In this document: in pieces, positions 1 through 5,652 of the stretch
Layout of the letters: every line of letters starts with the position of its first letter
Numbering within the stretch: position 1 is the first letter of the stretch
Notes under the pieces: generated by a model
The model's input: the letters and a program-made list of their open reading frames with translations, nothing else
Databases searched by the model: none
What the model was told of the DNA's origin: nothing
Position numbers and translations under genes: made by a program
Source: Pseudomonadota bacterium
GTDB lineage: Bacteria; Pseudomonadota; Gammaproteobacteria; Burkholderiales; Burkholderiaceae
Direction of reading: 5' to 3'
Length of the DNA stretch: 7,616 nt
Assembly: GCA_021783435.1 (NCBI GenBank)
Contig: JAJXUC010000172.1
Location: 1-7,616, forward strand

Positions 1-45
1 CACGAGCAACCTGACGACACACCACCGCCCGATGCGGCCGATTGA
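1..45 (+). CDS. Possible C-terminal end of an upstream gene (partial)
   Basis: Frame 1 is open from the window edge and ends at a TGA at 43-45, encoding an acidic, proline-rich tail (HEQPDDTPPPDAAD). Such tails are common at protein C-termini, and the stop lies 60 bases before the next gene, which is normal spacing. In many Burkholderiales the gene before the DUF2889-sucCD cluster is recX, so RecX is one possible identity, but fourteen residues cannot establish this. The stretch could equally be non-coding. Confidence 0.3.
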   Translation, partial: HEQPDDTPPPDAAD

Positions 46-105
46 CTTGGCGGCGCACCCGCCGTACGCACTGCTAAACTTGAATTTTGCATTGCATCAA
101 TTCCC

Positions 106-765
106 GTGTCACCGACCGAAAACCAGAACAATGCGGCCGCACTTGCGCCGTCAGCGCCCGCTGAGAGGCTTGCGTTTGTCGGAAGCTCGACCTCCCGCCG
201 CCTGGTGCACGAGCGTTCCATCAATCTGCAGGTTTATGCGCGTGACGATGGTTTGTGGGATATCGAGGCCGAGCTGATCGACACTAAAACACGCGATTTC
301 GAGCTTGCCACCGGCTTGCGCCGCGCCGGGCAGCCCATTCACCACATGCGGTTGACCCTGACCATCGACATCGCGTTTCACATCGTCGACGTCCAGGCGC
401 ACACGCTGGCTGCGCCCTATCCAGGCTACTGCGAAGACTACGGCGACGCTTACCGCAGCCTCGTCGGCCTGAATCTGCTGCATGGCTTCTCGGCTGCTGT
501 CAGGCAACGTCTGCATGGCACCCTGGGCTGTACCCACATCACCGAACTGACCCGCGTCCTGCCCACTGCTGCCATCCAGGCGTTTGCCGGCGAAGTGGAG
601 CGGTCGCAAGCCCGCGACAGCAAGCAGCCTTTCCAGCTCGATCGCTGTCACGCGCTCCGCCTCGATGGCGCCGCCGTGCTGCGCTATTACCCGCGCTGGG
701 CCAAACCTGCGGCGCACGATTCCGAGACCAGCTTGAGCGTCGGCGGTGCGACGCGATCCGGCTGA
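106..765 (+). CDS. DUF2889 domain-containing protein
   Basis: A 219-residue protein that matches the DUF2889 family, whose biochemical role is unknown. The family pattern is visible: an RRLVHERSI opening near residues 31-39, the conserved [13 protein letters not shown] block at 49-61, a [16 protein letters not shown] central stretch, GCTHITEL at 141-148, and a C-terminal RCHALRLDG followed by YYPRW around 180-198. Conserved Cys, His and Asp residues (Cys142, His144, Cys181, His182) could form a metal or catalytic site, but that is inference. There is no signal peptide or membrane segment, so it is probably cytoplasmic. The start is the GTG at 106. No good Shine-Dalgarno sequence precedes it, but there is no in-frame ATG before the conserved block and a TGA at 43-45 closes the frame upstream. 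Placement just before sucCD is a recurring Burkholderiales arrangement; a functional link is unproven. Confidence 0.85.
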   Translation: MSPTENQNNAAALAPSAPAERLAFVGSSTSRRLVHERSINLQVYARDDGLWDIEAELIDTKTRDFELATGLRRAGQPIHHMRLTLTIDIAFHIVDVQAHTLAAPYPGYCEDYGDAYRSLVGLNLLHGFSAAVRQRLHGTLGCTHITELTRVLPTAAIQAFAGEVERSQARDSKQPFQLDRCHALRLDGAAVLRYYPRWAKPAAHDSETSLSVGGATRSG

Positions 766-838
766 CGCCACGCATTCCCATTCCCCTCGAGCGCCTGGTC
801 CTGCGCCAGGTTCCATCACCAGCCAGCAACCTCCCAAC
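766..838 (+). other. DUF2889-sucC spacer with weak stem-loop
   Basis: This 73-base gap holds one small inverted repeat, CCTGG at 794-798 with CCAGG at 806-810 around a 7-base loop. It is too weak to be called a terminator. No convincing promoter or Shine-Dalgarno sequence is visible directly before the sucC ATG at 839. Read-through from the upstream gene is possible. Confidence 0.35.
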
Positions 839-1999
839 ATGAAAATTCACGAATACCAGGGCAAACAGATCTTGCGCGAATGCGGTGTGTCCGTGCCACG
901 CGGCACGCCTGCGTTCACAGTGGATGAGGCCGTGCATGCGGCCCAGCAACTCGGCGGCCCGGTCTGGGTCGTCAAGGCGCAGATCCACGCCGGCGGGCGC
1001 GGCAAGGGCGGTGGCGTCAAGCTGGCGCGTTCGGTCGACGAAGTCCGCACCCTGGCTGGGCAGATGCTCGGGATGCAGCTCATCACCCACCAGACCGGGC
1101 CTCAGGGCCAGACGGTGCGGCGACTGCTGATCGAAGAAGGCGCCGATATCCGCAAGGAGTATTACGCCGGCCTGGTGATCGATCGCGCGGCGCAGAAGGT
1201 CGTGGTCATGGCCTCCAGCGAAGGCGGCATGGACGTCGAGGAGGTCGCGGCCGAGACTCCTGAGAAAATCCACAAGGTGTGGGTCGATCCGCTCACCGGC
1301 CTGCAAGACGCCGACGCGATCGCGCTGTGCGCCAAAATCGGTCTGCCCGAAGCCAGCCAAGCCGAAGGCGCCCGCGCGCTGCAAGGCCTGTACCGCGCCT
1401 TCTGGGACAACGACGCCTCGCTGGCCGAGATCAACCCCCTCATCCTGCAGGGCGACGGCGGCGTCAAGGCGCTGGATGCCAAGTTCAACTTCGATGACAA
1501 CGCCCTGTTCCGTCATCCGGAACTGGTGGCCATGCGCGACCTGGATGAAGAAGACCCGGCCGAGATCGAAGCCTCCAAGTACGAACTGTCCTACATCCAG
1601 CTCGACGGCAACATCGCCTGCCTGGTCAACGGCGCCGGCCTGGCCATGGCGACGATGGACACCATCAAACTGTTCGGCGGCGAGCCGGCCAATTTCCTCG
1701 ACGTCGGCGGCGGCGCCACGGCCGAGAAGGTCACCGCGGCCTTCAAGATCATGCTGCACAACCCGCATGTCAAAGCGATCCTGGTGAATATTTTCGGCGG
1801 CATCATGCGTTGCGACACCATCGCCGAAGGGTTGATTGCCGCCAGCAAGGCGGTGTCGCTCAAGGTGCCGCTGGTGGTGCGCATGAAAGGCACCAACGAG
1901 GACCTCGGCAAACGGTTGCTGGCCGAGTCCGGCCTGCCCATCATCAGCGCTGAAACCCTGGCCGAGGCGGCAGAGAAGGTCGTCGCCGCGGCGGCCTGA
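839..1999 (+). CDS. sucC: Succinyl-CoA synthetase (ADP-forming), beta subunit
   Basis: The beta subunit of succinate-CoA ligase, which interconverts succinyl-CoA + ADP (or GDP) + Pi with succinate + CoA + ATP (GTP) in the TCA cycle and acts with SucD. The 386-residue product has almost exactly the E. coli length and numbering. It has an N-terminal ATP-grasp domain starting [10 protein letters not shown], nucleotide-binding Lys46 and the glycine-rich GRGKGGGVK at 53-61. The Mg-binding residues are Asn199 (in LAEINP) and Asp213 (ALDAKF). Asn264 lies in [12 protein letters not shown], and a C-terminal CoA-ligase domain carries [10 protein letters not shown] (about 317-326). The ATG at 839 is chosen because homologues begin MKIHEYQ; an in-frame extension to 746 overlaps the upstream gene and is not family-like. 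No clear Shine-Dalgarno precedes it. The stop is a single TGA, and sucD follows 90 bases later in the same frame. Confidence 0.97.
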   Translation: MKIHEYQGKQILRECGVSVPRGTPAFTVDEAVHAAQQLGGPVWVVKAQIHAGGRGKGGGVKLARSVDEVRTLAGQMLGMQLITHQTGPQGQTVRRLLIEEGADIRKEYYAGLVIDRAAQKVVVMASSEGGMDVEEVAAETPEKIHKVWVDPLTGLQDADAIALCAKIGLPEASQAEGARALQGLYRAFWDNDASLAEINPLILQGDGGVKALDAKFNFDDNALFRHPELVAMRDLDEEDPAEIEASKYELSYIQLDGNIACLVNGAGLAMATMDTIKLFGGEPANFLDVGGGATAEKVTAAFKIMLHNPHVKAILVNIFGGIMRCDTIAEGLIAASKAVSLKVPLVVRMKGTNEDLGKRLLAESGLPIISAETLAEAAEKVVAAAA

Positions 2000-2040
2000 G
2001 CCCGGACCCCACCTCGCAGTCGTCGATCCTCCATCCCATT

Positions 2041-2076
2041 CGCAAAAAGCGCCGAGCGACTCCCGAGCTTTTTGCG
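2041..2076 (+). promoter_or_regulatory. Intercistronic stem-loop before sucD
   Basis: A perfect 10-bp inverted repeat, CGCAAAAAGC at 2041-2050 and GCTTTTTGCG at 2067-2076, encloses a 16-base loop that itself has a GAG/CTC mini-stem (2054-2056 with 2060-2062). It ends only two bases before the sucD ribosome-binding sequence GAAAGG (2079-2084) and 13 bases before the ATG. The 3' arm would lie under an initiating ribosome, so it could tune sucD translation or mRNA stability. It is not a canonical terminator, because no U-run follows the stem. Function is inferred from position only. Confidence 0.5.
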
Positions 2077-2089
2077 CCGAAAGGCTTGT

Positions 2090-2986
2090 ATGTCCATCCT
2101 CATCGACAAGAACACCAAAGTCATCACCCAAGGCATCACCGGCAAGACCGGCCAGTTCCACACCCGCATGTGCCGTGACTATGCCAACGGCCGCGCCGCC
2201 TTCGTCGCCGGGGTCAACCCGAAGAAGGCCGGGGAAGACTTCGAGGGCATTCCCATCCATGCCACCGTAGCCGGCGCCAAAGCGGCGACGCAAGCCACGG
2301 TCTCCGTCATCTACGTGCCGCCCCCTGGAGCAGCCGCGGCGATCTGGGAAGCCGTGCAGGCCGATCTCGATCTGGTCATCTGCATCACCGAGGGGATTCC
2401 GGTGCGCGACATGATGGAGGTGCGCGCCAGGATGCGCGCCAAGGAGGCCGCCGGCGGCAAGAAGACCCTGCTGCTGGGGCCGAACTGCCCGGGGCTGATC
2501 ACGCCCGATGAAATCAAGATCGGCATCATGCCCGGGCACATCCACCGCAAGGGGCGCATCGGCGTGGTGTCGCGCTCGGGCACGCTGACCTACGAGGCCG
2601 TGGGCCAGGTGACCGAGCTGGGGCTGGGGCAGAGCAGCGCCGTGGGCATTGGCGGCGACCCGATCAACGGTCTGAAGCACATCGACGTGCTCAAGCTGTT
2701 CAACGACGACCCCGACACCGATGGCGTCATCATGATCGGCGAGATCGGAGGCCCTGACGAAGCCGAGGCTGCACTCTGGGCCAAGGAGCACATGACCAAG
2801 CCCATCGTCGGTTTCATCGCGGGCGTCACCGCTCCCCCGGGCAAGCGCATGGGCCACGCCGGCGCCCTCATCTCCGGCGGCGCCGACACCGCCGAGGCCA
2901 AGCTGGAGGTGATGGACGCTTGCGGCTTCACCGTCACGCGCAACCCGTCGGAAATGGGCAAGCTCATACAAAAACGGCTGGGCTGA
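2090..2986 (+). CDS. sucD: Succinyl-CoA synthetase (ADP-forming), alpha subunit
   Basis: The alpha subunit of succinate-CoA ligase, which binds CoA and carries the phosphohistidine intermediate; it works with SucC. The 298-residue product is close to the roughly 290 of the family. It opens MSILIDKNTKVITQGITGKTG with the Rossmann-type CoA-binding domain. It continues with GVNPKKAG (41-48), the PPPGAAAAI segment (77-85), ITEGIP (99-104), LLGPNCPG (128-135) and SRSGTLTYE (161-169). The catalytic residue is His256 in GKRMGHAGALISGG, and Glu218 in the GEIGG motif is the expected partner of the phosphohistidine. The ATG at 2090 is chosen because homologues start MSILI and GAAAGG-like GAAAGG lies 5 bases upstream; the in-frame TTG at 2072 falls inside a stem-loop. 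It is probably co-transcribed with sucC. Confidence 0.97.
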   Translation: MSILIDKNTKVITQGITGKTGQFHTRMCRDYANGRAAFVAGVNPKKAGEDFEGIPIHATVAGAKAATQATVSVIYVPPPGAAAAIWEAVQADLDLVICITEGIPVRDMMEVRARMRAKEAAGGKKTLLLGPNCPGLITPDEIKIGIMPGHIHRKGRIGVVSRSGTLTYEAVGQVTELGLGQSSAVGIGGDPINGLKHIDVLKLFNDDPDTDGVIMIGEIGGPDEAEAALWAKEHMTKPIVGFIAGVTAPPGKRMGHAGALISGGADTAEAKLEVMDACGFTVTRNPSEMGKLIQKRLG

Positions 2987-2997
2987 CTGGAGTTGGA

Positions 2998-3018
2998 CGC
3001 GCCCCCCGGCGGGGCGCG
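2998..3018 (+). terminator. GC-rich stem-loop after sucD (possible terminator)
   Basis: A perfect 8-bp stem, CGCGCCCC at 2998-3005 with GGGGCGCG at 3011-3018, has a CCGGC loop and starts 12 bases after the sucD stop. The following bases (CCTCGTCGCTCC) are not a U-tract, so this is not a textbook intrinsic terminator. It could act as a weak terminator, as a 3'-end stabiliser with Rho-dependent termination, or as an attenuator before the TerC gene. Confidence 0.45.
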
Positions 3019-3192
3019 CCTCGTCGCTCCGACAGCTGACTCGACCGGCCGGCGTCTGAATCGCGCCACAAGCCTGGCCGGAGCCGGGCATCGCGCCGTC
3101 CAGAGGCACTTGCCAGGGCACACTCCCGCTATGCTGGGGTCTGATGCGCAGCCGCGCGCATGATGTCCCCAGCATTCATTCGGAGCTTTGCC
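3019..3192 (+). other. sucD-terC intergenic region
   Basis: This GC-rich gap has a second stem-loop at 3072-3089 (GCCTGGC, CGGA loop, GCCGGGC; one G-U pair), again without a T-run. The octamer ATCGCGCC occurs twice, at 3060 and 3090. A poor promoter-like pair, TTGCCA at 3110-3115 and TATGCT at 3130-3135, has a spacer of only 14 bases. I looked for the manganese-sensing yybP-ykoY leader, which precedes some YjbE-type genes, and did not see its conserved elements. Confidence 0.4.
3182..3185 (+). promoter_or_regulatory. Shine-Dalgarno deciding the terC start
   Basis: GGAG lies 7 bases before the TTG at 3193, while nothing comparable lies near the upstream in-frame ATGs at 3160 and 3163. This supports a TTG start for the TerC-family protein, although annotation pipelines may choose ATG. 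Confidence 0.5.
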
Positions 3193-3918
3193 TTGACCTT
3201 GGAGTCTTTTCTCACCCCCGTGTTCTGGGCCGCGCTGGGCCAGATCATCCTGATCGACATTCTGCTCGGCGGTGATAACGCCGTGGTCATCGCCCTGGCC
3301 AGCCGCAAGCTGCCGTTGCCGCAGCGGCGCAAAGCCATCGTGTGGGGCACAGCAGGCGCCATCGGCTTGCGTGTGGTGTTGATTTTTTTTGCCCTCACCC
3401 TGCTCAAGCTGCCGTTCCTCAAAATCGTCGGCGCCTTGCTGCTGCTGTGGATCGGCATCAAGTTGATGCAACCCGAGGATGACGAGGGTATGCATGGCGA
3501 CGTGCATTCGCCTGACCGGTTATGGGCTGCCGTCAAGACGGTCATCATCGCTGACTTCGTCATGAGCCTGGACAACGTCATCGCCATTTCCGGTGCGGCG
3601 CAGAACGCTGGCTCCGACCACAGCATGGTTCTCGTGGTGTTCGGTCTGGCGCTCAGCGTGCCCATCATTGTTTGGGGCAGCCAGATGGTCATCACGCTGA
3701 TGACGCGTTTTCCGGCCATCATCACGCTCGGGGCCATGCTGCTGGGCTGGATTGCCGGTGGCCTGGTGGTGACCGACCCCGCGACCGAGTCTTGGGTCCA
3801 GCAACAGCCCTGGGCCAAGCAGGCCACGGCTCTGGCCAGTGCCGTGGGCGCTGCGATCGTCTGGGGTGCCGGGCAGTGGTTACGCCGCCGCCACACCCTC
3901 ACCGCCCACGGCTCCTGA
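3193..3918 (+). CDS. TerC/YjbE-family integral membrane protein, probable metal ion exporter
   Basis: A 241-residue inner-membrane protein of the TerC family, closest in pattern to the YjbE-type members. Bacillus relatives of the family are implicated in manganese export and metalation of exported enzymes; the substrate here is inferred. About seven hydrophobic helices are visible (roughly 12-36, 50-71, 74-93, 113-134, 144-169, 175-194, 212-230). The family's acidic motifs lie in helices: GGDNAVV (Asp28, Asn29) and DFVMSLDNVI (Asp121, Asp127, Asn128), arranged as an internal pseudo-repeat. An Asp/Glu/His-rich loop (about 94-108) separates the halves. The TTG at 3193 is preferred because GGAG at 3182-3185 lies 7 bases upstream and homologues begin just before the first helix. 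The ATG pair at 3160/3163 would add 11 or 10 residues but lacks a ribosome-binding site. An eight-T run (3383-3390) lies in the coding sequence. Confidence 0.88.
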   Translation: MTLESFLTPVFWAALGQIILIDILLGGDNAVVIALASRKLPLPQRRKAIVWGTAGAIGLRVVLIFFALTLLKLPFLKIVGALLLLWIGIKLMQPEDDEGMHGDVHSPDRLWAAVKTVIIADFVMSLDNVIAISGAAQNAGSDHSMVLVVFGLALSVPIIVWGSQMVITLMTRFPAIITLGAMLLGWIAGGLVVTDPATESWVQQQPWAKQATALASAVGAAIVWGAGQWLRRRHTLTAHGS

Positions 3919-3952
3919 GCATCGCCCGAACAACCCTGTCCAGCCGATCCCC

Positions 3953-4738
3953 ATGCCACGCCTTGCCGACAAGCCGCGCGCCCTGCAACTGGAAATGGCC
4001 AGTTGTACCGACATGGGCCGAGTGCGCGAGCACAACGAGGACGCCATCGCCTGCGATGCGGTCGCCGGTATTGCCGTGCTGGCCGACGGCATGGGCGGCT
4101 ATGCCGCTGGCGAAGTTGCCAGCGGCGTGGCTGCGGCGCAAATCAATGCCGACCTGTCGCGCCTCAAGGCTGAGTACCCGCGCATCAGCGCCGTGGATTT
4201 GTCGAATGCCATGCGGGAATCGATTCGGCGCGTGAATACCCAGATCTACCGTTCCGCCAAGCAAGACTTGCGCTACTCCGGCATGGGCACGACCCTGGTG
4301 GCCGTGGCGTTCACCGGCAACGTGGCGGTGCTCGGCCATGCCGGCGATTCACGCGCCTACTTGCTGCGCCAGCAGCGTCTGACGCAAATCACCAAGGATC
4401 ATTCGCTGCTGCAGGAGCAGATCGACATGGGTCTCGTTCGGGTGGGTGACGCCGGGGCCAAAGCAGTGAAGAATTTGGTAACACGGGCTTTGGGTGTGGA
4501 TTTGTCCCTGGAGCCGGAGTTGGGCATGACGCCCGTGTTGCCGGGAGATCGAATCCTGCTGTGTTCCGACGGCCTGAGCGACATGTTGTCCGACAACAGC
4601 ATTCAGACCATTTTGAATGATTATGAAGACGCTGCAGAAGCTGCCGCCGTTCGTTTGGTGCAAGAGGCGAATTTGGCTGGCGGACGCGATAATATTTCGG
4701 TCATTATCGTGACCCTGCACCAGGGTGCAGCCGTTTGA
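3953..4738 (+). CDS. PP2C-family (PPM) Ser/Thr protein phosphatase
   Basis: A metal-dependent phosphatase that removes phosphate from Ser/Thr residues, of the bacterial Stp/PrpC/PppA type. The 261 residues form a single catalytic domain with no membrane segment, so it is probably cytosolic. The diagnostic motifs appear in order: GRVREHNEDA (Glu29, Asp30), LADGMGGYAAGE with metal-binding Asp45, GMGTTLVA (110-117), GHAGDSRAYL (128-137), TKDHSL (147-152), LCSDGLSD with Asp206, and GGRDNISVI with Asp246. All expected metal ligands are present, so it should be active. The ATG at 3953 is chosen because it lies just before the domain; an in-frame ATG at 3839 would overlap the TerC gene by 80 bases. 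It begins 34 bases after the TerC stop and has no obvious Shine-Dalgarno, which suggests coupling. The 3' third is visibly AT-richer than the rest. The FHA gene follows 82 bases later; no kinase gene is in the window. Confidence 0.93.
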   Translation: MPRLADKPRALQLEMASCTDMGRVREHNEDAIACDAVAGIAVLADGMGGYAAGEVASGVAAAQINADLSRLKAEYPRISAVDLSNAMRESIRRVNTQIYRSAKQDLRYSGMGTTLVAVAFTGNVAVLGHAGDSRAYLLRQQRLTQITKDHSLLQEQIDMGLVRVGDAGAKAVKNLVTRALGVDLSLEPELGMTPVLPGDRILLCSDGLSDMLSDNSIQTILNDYEDAAEAAAVRLVQEANLAGGRDNISVIIVTLHQGAAV

Positions 4739-4820
4739 TCGGACCAAGACACAAGCTTTTTCCTGCTCGATGCGACGCCCAGTCTCCCGCTCTCAACTCC
4801 AACACACAAGGTAGATCGCC

Positions 4821-5528
4821 ATGGCCAAGCTGGTCATCTTTCTCGACGACAAAGTGCTCAAGGAAGTGGTTCTCAACAAGGACCGCGTCACTCTGGGGCG
4901 GCGCCCGCACAACGATGTGGTGATCGACAACCTGGCCGTGAGCGGCGAGCATGCCGTGCTGCTGCGTGAGGGCGATGGCTATGTGGTGCAGGACCTGGGC
5001 AGCACCAACGGTTCTTACATCAACGGCAAGCCCATCAAACGCGCTGCCTTCAACGAGGGCGATTCGCTGGATATCGGCAAGTACACCCTGCGTCTTTTGT
5101 CGGACTCGAAGCAATCCGCCTTTGCCGGCTCGCGGTTCGGCAACTCTCGCTTCGGCCCCACAGGTTTCACCAATTCGGGTGGGACTGGAACCAGCTTTCG
5201 CAATTCGCGCAGCGGGGTGACCACCTCCAGTTACAGCCCCACGCAACATCAGGATGGCGGCTTGCCGGCGTTCAAGATCCGCGTGGTCAGCGGCGCCGCA
5301 GCGGGTACCGAGCTGGTGCTCAGCAAGCCGCAAACCACCTTCGGCCAGCATGGCGTCATGGTCGTGTCGATTCAGCGTAATCCGCGTGGCTACGAACTGT
5401 CCCAGGTCGAGGGCGAGCAGCGTGTGCGCATCAACGGCGCCGCGCTTGGCCTGGTCCCCGCGGTGCTGACATCGGGTGACGTCGTCGAGTTGGCGGGCGG
5501 CACGCGGTTGCAGATCCTCCCTGCCTGA
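4821..5528 (+). CDS. FHA domain protein with a degenerate second FHA-like half
   Basis: A 235-residue cytosolic protein. Residues 1-92 form a canonical FHA domain, which reads phosphothreonine on partner proteins: VTLGRRPHNDVVI with Gly26-Arg27, SGEHA (Ser41, His44), DLGSTNG (58-64), INGKPI with Asn68-Gly69, then GDSLDIGKYTLRLL. Residues about 95-148 are a low-complexity Ser/Gly/Asn/Arg/Phe/Thr linker with NSRFG-like repeats. Residues 150-235 again follow FHA strand order (FKIRVVSGAAAGTELVL, TTFGQHG, VRINGAA, LTSGDVVELAGGTRLQIL), but the phosphate-binding Arg and Ser-x-x-His are missing. The ATG at 4821 has AAGG at 4808-4811 nine bases upstream. Together with the upstream PP2C phosphatase it forms a reader/eraser pair for Ser/Thr phosphorylation; the writing kinase would have to be elsewhere. 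Confidence 0.92.
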   Translation: MAKLVIFLDDKVLKEVVLNKDRVTLGRRPHNDVVIDNLAVSGEHAVLLREGDGYVVQDLGSTNGSYINGKPIKRAAFNEGDSLDIGKYTLRLLSDSKQSAFAGSRFGNSRFGPTGFTNSGGTGTSFRNSRSGVTTSSYSPTQHQDGGLPAFKIRVVSGAAAGTELVLSKPQTTFGQHGVMVVSIQRNPRGYELSQVEGEQRVRINGAALGLVPAVLTSGDVVELAGGTRLQILPA

Positions 5529-5568
5529 CGACTGGACTCGAGTCGAGGGGTTGCGGCGAATTTCTGTT

Positions 5569-5597
5569 CCGCCTCCAGGCCTCGTGGCCGGAGGCGG
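5569..5597. terminator. Shared stem-loop between convergent FHA and pyk genes
   Basis: CCGCCTCC (5569-5576) pairs with GGAGGCGG (5590-5597), and an inner GGCC/GGCC stem caps it with a TCGT loop and a single bulged A at 5577. That makes about 12 bp of almost pure GC pairing. It lies 40 bases after the FHA stop and 55 bases after the pyk stop on the other strand, the expected place for a bidirectional terminator. Neither strand has a U-tract after the stem, so termination may rely on Rho or on the stem only blocking 3' exonucleases. Confidence 0.55.
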
Positions 5598-5652
5598 GTG
5601 AATCCAGCGTCCCCAGCCAAGCAGCCGCAGGACGATCCATAACCGCACAGAC

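Noticed and set aside
42..70. Promoter for the DUF2889 gene: TTGACT at 42-47
   Set aside because: The -35 hexamer is good, but at 17 bases the only -10 candidate is TACGCA (two matches), and the better TAAACT at 75-80 is 27 bases away.
746..838. 31-codon N-terminal extension of sucC
   Set aside because: It overlaps the DUF2889 gene, and SucC proteins begin MKIHEYQ at 839.
3110..3135. Sigma-70 promoter TTGCCA / TATGCT for the TerC gene
   Set aside because: The spacer is only 14 bases, outside the normal 16-18 range.
539..3175. An 878-codon stop-free frame on the minus strand, antisense to sucC and sucD
   Set aside because: sucC, the spacer and sucD are all in one plus-strand frame with GC-rich third positions, so one antisense frame stays open by composition. 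The predicted product is a His/Gly/Asp/Arg/Gln-rich shadow with no recognisable domain.
3019..3192. yybP-ykoY manganese riboswitch upstream of the YjbE-type gene
   Set aside because: Some family members have it, but the conserved GGGGAGTA-like loop elements are not visible here.
3839..3952. N-terminal extension of the PP2C phosphatase from ATG 3839
   Set aside because: It overlaps the TerC gene by 80 bases and is Pro/Ala-rich without family similarity; the ATG at 3953 fits the domain boundary.
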